From the NCBI GenBank assembly GCA_035513215.1, contig DATKCK010000054.1, positions 1-9,678 of the forward strand: a DNA stretch of 9,678 nt. The letters are read 5' to 3'. Under the pieces are notes generated by a model, which made no database searches, had not been told where the DNA came from, and worked only from the letters and a program-made list of their open reading frames with translations. A program made the translations under genes and the position numbers. Below, piece after piece: positions 1 to 6,054 of the stretch. This DNA comes from DATCZB01 sp035513215. GTDB lineage: Bacteria; Pseudomonadota; Gammaproteobacteria; Steroidobacterales; Rariloculaceae. Within the stretch, counting starts at the first letter, position 1. Each line of letters begins with the position of its first letter.

Positions 1-1085
1 AACTCGAGCGTCGGATCCGTCGCGAGCGCCTCGCGATAGCGCGCGATCGCCTCGTCCCACAATTCGCGCCTCTCGAACGCCATCGCGCGCACTTCCGCCA
101 TCATGATCGAGTTCATCAGGCTGCCCTGCTCGGCCTGGGCCAGGCCGTCCTGCGCAACGTCCGAGCCCGGCCGCATCGCGAGCGCCTCGCCGAAGACCTC
201 GGCGGCGCGGTCGAAGCGCTCGGAGTCGAGCGCCGTGAAGCCCTCCGTTATCAATGTGTCGAAGCGATTCTCCGCGATTCGGCCCGTCACCGTCTGCAGC
301 GCCGACCGGGCCGGCTCCCAGCTCGAATCGATGGCGAGCGCTTCGCGGTAGGCCTCGGCCGCAGCCTCGTCGTCTCCGGCGATAGCGAGCGCATCCCCGC
401 GGCGCATGGCATCGAGAACGCCGGGCAGCTTCTCGGCCCTGGCCTGGCCCGCAAGCGCGCGCTGATCGTCCGGATCGACGGTCAGGACCAGCGCGAACTG
501 GTTGCGGGCGAGCTCGGGGTTGCCGGCGTCGATCGCCGCGTCGCCTGCCGCGAGCGCGTTGGTCATGATCTGGTCGGACCGGCGAAAGAGCGTTTCTCCC
601 GTCTCGAGCGCGAGCTCGTACTGAGTCACGGCTTCGGTCACCTCGCCTGCCAGCAACGCCTCGTCGGCGAGCCTCGCCGCCGTCTCGTACGCCTCCCAAC
701 CGGCCTCGCCCCAGCTCGCGGCCGAGCGCCCTTCGAGCTCGAGCCTTTGCTCGAGCAACTGGGCAAGCAATTCCTCGGCCTGCTCGCGCAGCGCTTCGCG
801 CTCCTCGCGGCTCAGAGGCGGCGGCGCGGGTTCGGCAACGGTGGCGGCGCGCTGTGTGCCGACAGCCGCCTCGTCGCGAGCCTGCTCCTCGGCGACGCGA
901 TTCGGCAGCCAGACGAAAACCGCGATCGCAGCCGCGACCAGTATCGTGCCGGCGGCGCCGATCAAGAGGCCTTGGCCAAGACGCGGCGCGGCGGCGCTCG
1001 CAAAGGCTTCGCGCTCCGGCGCTCGCCTGCGGACGGGCGTGACCGTCGTTTCCGCTCGATCCGGGTCTGGCCTGAAGTCACTCAT
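1..1085 (-). CDS. Single-pass membrane protein with TPR-like repeats (partial, C-terminus beyond left edge)
   Basis: At least 361 residues are visible and the frame is open to the window edge, so the C-terminus is missing. Residues 1-37 are a polar, Arg-rich cytoplasmic tail containing TTVTPVRR. Residues about 38-60 form one strongly hydrophobic membrane segment (GLLIGAAGTILVAAAIAVF). Residues 90-125 are charged and probably coiled coil. From about 125 onward come helical pairs with TPR character, for example VTQYELAL, AAAEAYREALAIDSSWEPA, AAEVFGEALAMRPGSDVA and AIARYREALATDPTLE. The orientation implied is N-terminus in the cytoplasm and TPR domain in the periplasm. The start ATG overlaps the upstream kinase stop by 8 bp in the +1 frame; only a weak GAGA lies before it, so translational coupling is likely. 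TPRs are inferred from pattern, and no enzymatic motif is seen. It may be the membrane and sensor half of a split receptor kinase. Exact partner and function are unknown. Confidence 0.85.
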   Translation of the reverse strand, partial: MSDFRPDPDRAETTVTPVRRRAPEREAFASAAAPRLGQGLLIGAAGTILVAAAIAVFVWLPNRVAEEQARDEAAVGTQRAATVAEPAPPPLSREEREALREQAEELLAQLLEQRLELEGRSAASWGEAGWEAYETAARLADEALLAGEVTEAVTQYELALETGETLFRRSDQIMTNALAAGDAAIDAGNPELARNQFALVLTVDPDDQRALAGQARAEKLPGVLDAMRRGDALAIAGDDEAAAEAYREALAIDSSWEPARSALQTVTGRIAENRFDTLITEGFTALDSERFDRAAEVFGEALAMRPGSDVAQDGLAQAEQGSLMNSIMMAEVRAMAFERRELWDEAIARYREALATDPTLE

Positions 1086-1881
1086 TCGCGGTCTCGTTCG
1101 ATCTCCTGAGCGATTTTACGACAGCCTCGAACTGCGAAAGGTCCGGACGCGCGCCGCGATCGGACGTTGCGAGGCACTCACCGACGAGCCGAATCAAAGG
1201 CCCGGCCGACGCCCGCGCCGCTTTCGGGTCGCCGGTTCCGGGCGGCGCGCCGAACAGCAACTCGTGCACCAGGCAAGCGAGCGCATAGACGTCGTCGGCC
1301 GGCGCGACCGGCCCGTCGCGGCGGCTCGGCTCGATGACAGCTTCGGTCATGCCGCCCCTGCTGAAGCGGCTGCCCGCCGGTTGCGCCGAGGCGAAGTCCG
1401 TCAGGCGCGCGCGATCCTCGGCGTCGAGCAATACGTTTCTCGCCTTGAGGTCGCGATGAACGATGCCGTGCCGATGCACGAACCCGAGCGCCTCGATGAC
1501 GTCCGCCAGCGGGCCGAGCCAGTGGGCGGGCGCGAATCCCGCGAGACTCACCAGATCGCCACCCGAGAGGTACTCGAGGACGAGGAAGCTGCCGGCCTCG
1601 GACTCGATGAGCTCGCGCACGGCGACGATATTCGGATGACGGAGCATCGAGAGCATCTCGAACTCGGCGCGGACCGAATCCCGCGTGCCGATCTTGACGA
1701 CATGCAGGCCGCCGGCGCCGTCGGCGGCGAGCCAGACCCGCGCCTTCGAGTCGAGCGCGCGCTCGAGCCGGTAGCGCCCGACGACCGTGCCAGCGGTTCC
1801 GGGCCCGGCGTGGTCAGTCCTGGAAATGCCGAGCTCGGGCGGCCGGCCCTCAGGCGTCCGCTTCGGTGCCCCCGCCCGCAT
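1078..1881 (-). CDS. Hanks-type Ser/Thr protein kinase domain protein, soluble, with non-canonical loops
   Basis: 267 residues, nearly all one eukaryotic-like kinase domain. Visible landmarks are the VVK lysine (K63), a helix-C glutamate in AEFEML (E73 or E75), hinge VLEYLSGGDL (101-110) and catalytic loop HRDLKARN (142-149, with D144, K146 and N149). The metal-binding motif reads DFA (162-164) instead of DFG. The helix-F motif is DVYALA (197-202), and a late Arg-Pro (245-246) matches the usual terminal arginine. The Gly-rich loop is degenerate: RALDSKARVWLA has no GxGxxG. No clear APE is found; the nearest is IEPS. The key ATP and catalytic residues remain, so activity is plausible but not certain. 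Bacterial family members usually carry a C-terminal membrane anchor; this one stops at 267, and the next gene supplies a membrane segment. The start is chosen because a strong Shine-Dalgarno lies 9 nt before it. It overlaps the end of the upstream lipoprotein gene by 32 bp. Confidence 0.93.
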   Translation of the reverse strand: MRAGAPKRTPEGRPPELGISRTDHAGPGTAGTVVGRYRLERALDSKARVWLAADGAGGLHVVKIGTRDSVRAEFEMLSMLRHPNIVAVRELIESEAGSFLVLEYLSGGDLVSLAGFAPAHWLGPLADVIEALGFVHRHGIVHRDLKARNVLLDAEDRARLTDFASAQPAGSRFSRGGMTEAVIEPSRRDGPVAPADDVYALACLVHELLFGAPPGTGDPKAARASAGPLIRLVGECLATSDRGARPDLSQFEAVVKSLRRSNETANE

Positions 1882-3310
1882 CGCGTGCCGCCTCCTCGGC
1901 TTCCGACCCGGAGCCGGGGTTCGACGCCGAATTCGTCGAGGCCGGCGCTTCCGTGGCCGGAGCCTCCGCTGCGGGTGCGACCTCGGCCTCCGCGGCGGGC
2001 GCGACCTGGGCCTCCGCGGCGGGCGCGGCCTCGGCTTCCGCAGGCAGCGGGACCCCGGCCGGCGCGGCCTCGGCCTCCGGCGCAGGTTCGGGCTCGGTGT
2101 AGACGTCGATGTCCTCGGGCACGAAGCCGGTCTCCGAGACGAAAAGCTGCTGGAGCAGTTGCCGCCATTCGTCGTATTGCGCGTCCGCGGTGCCGGTCAG
2201 CCGATGCTGCGTCCCCTGAATCTCGACGACCAGAGGCTTGACGTCGTCGTCGAAGCTCTCGGACAGCTCCCTGAGACTCTGCGTATAGAGCATCCGCTCC
2301 TGGCGACGGACGGCGCCGGCACGCAGCAGGTCGCCGCCGATATAGATACCGGCATCGGCAATCACGCGGTCGGCGAAGTTGTCGTTGTTGTTGCTGCCAT
2401 AGGCGATCGACATCGCAATCGTCAGGGCGCCGAGCGCCGTCCTGAGCTTCGCCGCACGCGCGGCTTCCTGAAGCCTGATCGAGTCCTCGCGCGAGAACTC
2501 GCGCCAGCCGTCGTAGGGCTTGGACGCCTCGAGCTGGAACTCCTCATAGTAGGTGTCGAGCGTCTCGAAGAAGACGCGCTCGCGCTGGCGAACACTGCGC
2601 GTGCGGCCGAGCATCGGGTCGTCCGTCGCCGGGAGGCGCACGACGTCGAAGGAGCCGTTCCTCTGCTCTTCGACGTAACCGTCGAATGCGTCGGGGCTCA
2701 GCTCGTTGGCGTACCGAAGCTCTGCGACCGATCGGATCCGCGCGACATCTTCGGGCGACAGCTCGGCCCTCAACGCGGCGAGGTCGTTCGCGATCTCGTT
2801 GTACACGTCCTGATAAGGATCGAGCTCCGGATACCGCTGTCGGTTATAGGCGCCCGCCGTCGTCTCGAGATCGTAGTTGTCGTCGAGCCAGACATGGCCG
2901 CTCGCGTCCGTGGCAGTCACGTGAAGATCCACGATATGGCCGTCCGATTGCAGGATCTCGGCGGCGACATTGAGATCCGCGGCATTCGAGACGCGCGGCG
3001 TGACCCAGACCGAGCCCCAGTGACCGCTCTTTTCCAGCGTCTCCCTGAGCGAGACGGCGAGCATCACGGCCTCGGCGCGGCGAATCTGCACGAAGGTGCC
3101 GTCGCGCAGCAGCTCCTCGAGCAGGTCCCGGTCGACCTCGCCTTGCGGCACGCCCGAATCGAAGAGAACGACGCCGATGTCGAGCAGTTGCTGCTCCGCG
3201 TAGGGCGACTGCGGCTGCACGAGCGCCACGGAATGCGGTACCAGGACCTCGGAGGTCGAGCAAGCCCCGAGACCCGCCGCCAGGATCGCCAACCAAGTCC
3301 AGTGCCTCAT
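1850..3310 (-). CDS. Large lipoprotein with Ala/Glu-repeat tail, function unknown
   Basis: 486 residues from the chosen ATG. The N-terminus is a lipoprotein signal (MRHWTWLAILAAGLGAC) with lipobox LGAC and lipidated Cys17. The mature N-terminal half (about 25-190) contains VVLFD, a helix, VWVTPR (101-106), then AAEILQSDGHIVDLHVTATDASGHVW split over 117-141. This strand and helix rhythm resembles CsgG/LpoB-type periplasmic lipoproteins, but that is pattern-based inference. Residues 205-350 are highly charged and helical apart from a hydrophobic Gly/Ala stretch at about 291-330. Residues about 405-486 are a disordered Ala/Glu/Pro tail with an 8-residue repeat. The start was chosen for the signal peptide and because GGAGAG lies just before it; an upstream in-frame ATG at 3418 would put 36 non-hydrophobic residues in front. 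It follows the first lipoprotein gene by 31 bp and overlaps the kinase gene at its end. I do not recognise a named family. Confidence 0.88.
   Translation of the reverse strand: MRHWTWLAILAAGLGACSTSEVLVPHSVALVQPQSPYAEQQLLDIGVVLFDSGVPQGEVDRDLLEELLRDGTFVQIRRAEAVMLAVSLRETLEKSGHWGSVWVTPRVSNAADLNVAAEILQSDGHIVDLHVTATDASGHVWLDDNYDLETTAGAYNRQRYPELDPYQDVYNEIANDLAALRAELSPEDVARIRSVAELRYANELSPDAFDGYVEEQRNGSFDVVRLPATDDPMLGRTRSVRQRERVFFETLDTYYEEFQLEASKPYDGWREFSREDSIRLQEAARAAKLRTALGALTIAMSIAYGSNNNDNFADRVIADAGIYIGGDLLRAGAVRRQERMLYTQSLRELSESFDDDVKPLVVEIQGTQHRLTGTADAQYDEWRQLLQQLFVSETGFVPEDIDVYTEPEPAPEAEAAPAGVPLPAEAEAAPAAEAQVAPAAEAEVAPAAEAPATEAPASTNSASNPGSGSEAEEAARDAGGGTEADA
1891..1897 (-). promoter_or_regulatory. 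Shine-Dalgarno site of the kinase gene
   Basis: On the minus strand this reads GAGGAGG, ending 9 nt before the ATG at 1881. It lies within the last codons of the upstream lipoprotein gene. It supports the 1881 start even though that start makes the two genes overlap by 32 bp. Confidence 0.7.
1958..2029 (-). repeat. Three tandem 24-bp coding repeats (8-residue unit)
   Basis: These encode residues 428-451 of the large lipoprotein as AAPAAEAQ, VAPAAEAE and VAPAAEAP. The DNA copies are near-identical, so copy number could vary by replication slippage without shifting the frame. The repeat sits in a disordered tail after the folded part, perhaps a spacer through the periplasm or cell wall. Confidence 0.8.
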
Positions 3311-3314
3311 TCGT

Positions 3315-3320
3315 CTCTCC
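3315..3320 (-). promoter_or_regulatory. Shine-Dalgarno site deciding the start of the large lipoprotein
   Basis: The minus strand reads GGAGAG, then ACGA, then ATG at 3310. With the signal peptide that begins there, this places the start at 3310 rather than at the longer in-frame ATG at 3418, which lies inside the preceding gene. Confidence 0.6.
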
Positions 3321-3341
3321 GTTCCCGCCTGCGCCGGCCGG

Positions 3342-4313
3342 TTATCGCCGCGCAAGGATTCTCCGATACTCGTTATATTCTTCCCAAAGCGCCGCCTTGA
3401 GGAACGGATCCTCTTCAAGCGTCGCGATCTCGCAAAGCTGGCGCGCGACGATGTCCTCGTCGTCGCAGCCTTCGACCGGATTGCCGCCTCTCAGCGCCTC
3501 GACATCCGGAATCTCGTCGGGATCGACGCGGGCAAGCTCGCGGCGCTCGTCCTCGACGTCCTCCGCGCTCGACCCCGGCAATCCTTCACCGTTGCCGGTT
3601 TCGATCGCTGCGTCGGCCGACTCCCCGGCGCCGCGGCGCGCGAGCTCCTCCTGCTCCTGACCGAAAGTCTCGTCGAAATCCTCGAGCGAGCGCTCGAACG
3701 CATCCTCGGAGTCGCTGCCGCTGCCGCCACGCCCGGTCTGGCCGAAGACCTCGTTGAAGTCTTCGGAACCGCCGCCGCCACCGCTTTCGCCGTCGCCGCC
3801 CTGCTCGCCTTCGCCCGCCTGGCTCCCGCCAGGCCCGCCTTCGGCGTCGGCGACCGTACCGCCGTCGCCCGACTCGTCCTGCCCCGGCTGGCCGCCGTCG
3901 CCCGACTCGCCGACGGTCTCTCCACTGTCACCGCTGCCGCTGCCGCTTTGGGACGGCCGCGGAACGCGCGAACCGCCGCCCGCCGTGCCGCCGCCGGCCG
4001 TTTGAGACCCGCCGGATTGCGAGCCGCCCTGCTGTCCTTGCTGTCCTTGCTGTCCCTGGCTGCCCTGCTGTCCCTGGCTGCCCTGCTGTCCCTGCTGCCC
4101 CTGCTGACCCTGGCTGCCGCCCGATGAGCCCTGCTGACCGCTCGGCGACGGCGGCGGCGGCATCGGGAACTGGGAACCGCTGCTGCCGCCGCCCTGGGGC
4201 ATCGGCGATTGCGTGGGGCAGCCCGCGACGAAGACGGCGGCCGCAGCAAGCAAAGCGATGCGAACGGTGCTGATCGGAAATCTCGGCGAAATGTTCGTTC
4301 GGTTCATATCCAT
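3342..4313 (-). CDS. Gly/Gln/Ser-rich lipoprotein with collagen-like linker, function unknown
   Basis: 323 residues. The signal runs through ISTVRIALLAAAAVFVAGC, with lipobox VAGC and lipidated Cys32. Residues 33-60 are Pro/Gly/Ser-rich. Residues 69-96 are nine perfect Gly-X-Gln triplets (X is Gln or Ser), and residues 97-183 are a Gly/Ser/Asp/Glu-rich acidic linker. A motif occurs twice: EDFNEVFGQ (184-192) and EDFDETFGQ (211-219). The C-terminal 50 residues are compact, with two cysteines (C283, C294) and a helical end that closes in YNEYRRILARR. This suggests a lipid-anchored protein with a long flexible stalk and a small terminal domain. The start at 4313 is preferred because GGGGA lies 9 nt upstream; 4307 is an alternative two codons later. 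It is the first gene of the minus-strand operon. No family is recognised. Confidence 0.85.
   Translation of the reverse strand: MDMNRTNISPRFPISTVRIALLAAAAVFVAGCPTQSPMPQGGGSSGSQFPMPPPPSPSGQQGSSGGSQGQQGQQGQQGSQGQQGSQGQQGQQGQQGGSQSGGSQTAGGGTAGGGSRVPRPSQSGSGSGDSGETVGESGDGGQPGQDESGDGGTVADAEGGPGGSQAGEGEQGGDGESGGGGGSEDFNEVFGQTGRGGSGSDSEDAFERSLEDFDETFGQEQEELARRGAGESADAAIETGNGEGLPGSSAEDVEDERRELARVDPDEIPDVEALRGGNPVEGCDDEDIVARQLCEIATLEEDPFLKAALWEEYNEYRRILARR
4023..4115 (-). repeat. 9-bp-period tandem repeat encoding Gly-Gln-Gln triplets
   Basis: On the plus strand this is a run of ctgctgtcc / ctggctgcc units. It encodes residues 67-97 of the Gly/Gln-rich lipoprotein, with glycine at every third position. 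Copies differ at few bases. Slippage in steps of 9 bp would lengthen or shorten the stalk and keep the frame. Confidence 0.8.
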
Positions 4314-4509
4314 TGGATTCGATCCCCGGCGTCTGAGTTCACGCAAATCCGTATCGCGGTTCATTCGATCGCGTCGTGGCGCGCAATCCCGCTTATTGCA
4401 TAACGTACGGCGCACCCGGCCGTTGACGTCGGCTCCCGATCGGCAGAGCTGCTAAGATGTCGCCACTGTTTGACCTGCTACGCTACACCTCATCGCCAGA
4501 GACAGCCTT
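4314..4509. promoter_or_regulatory. Divergent intergenic region between the lipoprotein operon and the DUF4399 gene
   Basis: About 196 bp, less GC-rich than its surroundings. It must hold the promoter of the minus-strand operon and that of the plus-strand pair. For the plus strand a candidate extended -10 is described separately. For the minus strand I see an AT-rich patch around 4393-4403 (TTATTGCATAA, ending in TTAT/ATAA arms) but no convincing -35/-10 pair. No riboswitch-like fold is evident by eye. Confidence 0.5.
4450..4458 (+). promoter_or_regulatory. Candidate extended -10 promoter for the DUF4399-cysteine synthase pair
   Basis: TGCTAAGAT fits the TGnTAnnnT extended -10 pattern. A start of transcription near 4465 would give a leader of about 45 nt before the ATG at 4510. 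A TTGACG at 4423-4428 is too far upstream (24-bp spacer) to be a good partner. This is a pattern match only. Confidence 0.35.
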
Positions 4510-4956
4510 ATGAGAACCATAACACCGATCATGGCCCTCCTTCTATGTATTCAGGGAGCCCCGGCGTTGCCGCAGGGTGCCGCCGATCTACTGCCGCGAA
4601 CGCCGGCCCCGGCGGGCGCCGAGGTCTATATTCAGTCGCCGGCCAACGGCGCCGAGGTCACCTCTCCATTCACGGTGAGATTCGGCCTGAGCGGCATGGG
4701 CGTTGCGCCGGCCGGCGTCACGGCCGAAAACACGGGACACCACCATCTTCTGATCGACGTCGAGACGCTGCCGCCGGACAATCTGCCGCTGCCCGCGACC
4801 GACCAGGTGCGCCATTTTGGGATGGGCCAGACCGAGACCGAGCTCGAGCTGCCTCCGGGCCAACATACGCTACAGCTGGTGCTCGGCGACGCGCTGCACA
4901 TTGCGCATCAGCCTCCGGTTCGTTCCGAGAGGATCACGATCACCGTCGTCGAGTAA
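4510..4956 (+). CDS. DUF4399-family secreted protein
   Basis: 148 residues. The first 19-22 residues are a Sec-type signal (hydrophobic IMALLLCI, then APA, a likely cleavage site). The Cys in it lacks a small residue before it, so a lipobox is unlikely. The mature part is a beta-rich domain opening with AEVYIQSPANGAEVTSPF and RFGLSGMGVAPAG. A histidine cluster follows in NTGHHHLLIDV (H77-H79), then RHFG (H102), GQHTLQLVLGDALHIAH (H119, H130, H133) and RITITVVE. This is the characteristic DUF4399 pattern, and the length is usual for a single domain. Function is not established; the conserved histidines suggest metal binding, which is inference. The gene lies 31 bp before the PLP-enzyme gene and is probably co-transcribed with it. 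Only a weak GAGACAG precedes the start. Confidence 0.9.
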   Translation: MRTITPIMALLLCIQGAPALPQGAADLLPRTPAPAGAEVYIQSPANGAEVTSPFTVRFGLSGMGVAPAGVTAENTGHHHLLIDVETLPPDNLPLPATDQVRHFGMGQTETELELPPGQHTLQLVLGDALHIAHQPPVRSERITITVVE

Positions 4957-4987
4957 CGGCCGCCGCTCGCGCGGTCGTCCAACAACA

Positions 4988-5989
4988 ATGAGCATACGCG
5001 AAGATTTCGTCGCGACAGTCGGCAACACTCCACTGATCAAGCTGCGCAAGGCATCCGAGCTGACCGGATGCGCCATCCTCGGCAAGGCCGAGTTCCTGAA
5101 TCCGGGCGGCTCGGTCAAGGACCGCGCGGCCAAGCACATCGTGCTAGACGGCGAGAAGAAGGGACTGATCGAGCGCGGCGGATTGATCGTCGAAGGCACG
5201 GCCGGCAATACCGGCATCGGTCTCGCGCTCGTCGGCAACTCGCGCGGCTACCGCACGCTGATTCTGATGCCGAACACGCAATCGCAGGAGAAGCAGGACG
5301 CGCTCAGGCTCTGCGGGGCGGAGCTTCGGACCGTTCCCGCCGTGCCGTATCGCGACCCGAACAACTACGTGCACATCGCCGAGAGGACGGCCGAGGAGCT
5401 CAAACGCACCGAGCAGCACGGCGTTCTCTATGCGAATCAGTGGGACAATCTCGCGAATCGCGAGGCGCACCTCGACGGCACCGGCCCCGAGATCTGGGAG
5501 CAGACGGGGGGCCGCGTCGACGGATTCGTCTGCGCCGTCGGCACGGGCGGCACGCTGTCGGGTGTAGGCGCCTACCTCAAGCAGAAAAATCCGAACGTCG
5601 TGATCGCGGCGGCCGATCCGCTCGGCGCCTGTATCTATAGCTGGGTGAAAACGGGCGAGCTCAAGTCCACCGGCAGCTCGATCACCGAGGGCATCGGCCA
5701 GGGACGCGTGACCGGGAACCTCGCGGAAGCCAGAATCGACGACGCGTATCAGATTCCGGACACCGAGATGCTGCCCGTCGTCTACGACCTGCTTCAGCAC
5801 GAAGGCCTGCTGATGGGCGGCTCGACCGGCATCAATGTCGCCGGCGCCATTCGTCTCGCCAGGGACCTCGGTCCCGGCAAGACGATCGTGACCGTGCTTT
5901 GCGACTCGGGTCAGCGCTATCAGTCGAAGCTCTTCAATCCCGACTTCCTGAGCGCGAAGGGCCTGCCGCTGCCGCCGTGGCTCGTCTGA
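4988..5989 (+). CDS. PLP-dependent cysteine synthase / L-cysteine desulfhydrase-like enzyme
   Basis: 333 residues, beta-family (fold type II) PLP enzyme. Visible are VGNTPLIKL (11-19), the PLP-lysine motif NPGGSVKDRA (K44), substrate loop EGTAGNTGIG (69-78), QWDNLANREAH (151-161), the phosphate-cradling GTGGT (185-189), and the C-terminal CDSGQRYQSKLFNP (305-318). Standard CysK makes cysteine from O-acetylserine and sulfide. This sequence has GTAGNTG instead of the usual TSGNTG, SSITEGIGQGR, and an ending LFNPDFL-KGLPLPPWL. From memory these resemble the Cds1 group of Mycobacterium (cysteine to H2S, pyruvate and ammonia) and related fungal cysteine synthases. Which reaction dominates cannot be told from sequence. 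No CBS or other C-terminal extension is present. The start at 4988 has no clear Shine-Dalgarno, and the frame extends further upstream without homology. The stop codon overlaps a long palindrome. Confidence 0.9.
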   Translation: MSIREDFVATVGNTPLIKLRKASELTGCAILGKAEFLNPGGSVKDRAAKHIVLDGEKKGLIERGGLIVEGTAGNTGIGLALVGNSRGYRTLILMPNTQSQEKQDALRLCGAELRTVPAVPYRDPNNYVHIAERTAEELKRTEQHGVLYANQWDNLANREAHLDGTGPEIWEQTGGRVDGFVCAVGTGGTLSGVGAYLKQKNPNVVIAAADPLGACIYSWVKTGELKSTGSSITEGIGQGRVTGNLAEARIDDAYQIPDTEMLPVVYDLLQHEGLLMGGSTGINVAGAIRLARDLGPGKTIVTVLCDSGQRYQSKLFNPDFLSAKGLPLPPWLV

Positions 5990-6054
5990 TTTGGGGTCAG
6001 ACCCCTTTCAGGTTTGGACGGCGTCCAAACCTGAAAGGGGTCTGACCCCAAATC
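5988..6054. repeat. Perfect 67-bp palindrome, REP-like element (copy 1)
   Basis: Two exactly complementary 33-nt arms (5988-6020 and 6022-6054) surround a single central base at 6021. Each arm contains a nested small palindrome, GGGGTCAGACCCC at 5993-6005 and GGGGTCTGACCCC at 6037-6049. A related element occurs at the right end of the window in opposite orientation. The left arm begins at the second base of the preceding stop codon. There is no T-run after the hairpin on either strand, so it is not a textbook intrinsic terminator. It may stabilise or end transcripts from the two convergent genes. Confidence 0.92.

Noticed and set aside
841..2241. A 466-residue plus-strand frame opposite the kinase and TPR genes
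   Set aside because: Composition is Arg/Ala/Pro-rich and without motifs; the minus strand encodes clear kinase motifs across the same bases.
1787..3400. A 537-residue open frame on the plus strand opposite the large lipoprotein
   Set aside because: It is Arg-rich with no recognisable domain, as expected of an antisense frame in GC-rich DNA. The minus strand has a signal peptide, lipobox, ribosome site and operon spacing.
3311..3418. Longer start (3418) for the large lipoprotein
   Set aside because: It would bury the signal peptide behind 36 charged residues and overlap the preceding gene; GGAGAG supports 3310.
4023..4115. True bacterial collagen domain
   Set aside because: Nine Gly-X-Y triplets without proline are too few and too Gln-rich to support a stable triple helix; described only as collagen-like.
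4817..4987. N-terminal extension of the cysteine synthase-like gene
   Set aside because: The extra 57 residues are Arg/Ser-rich, overlap the DUF4399 gene and match nothing in the family; the enzyme normally begins near VGNTPL, 11 residues after the chosen start.
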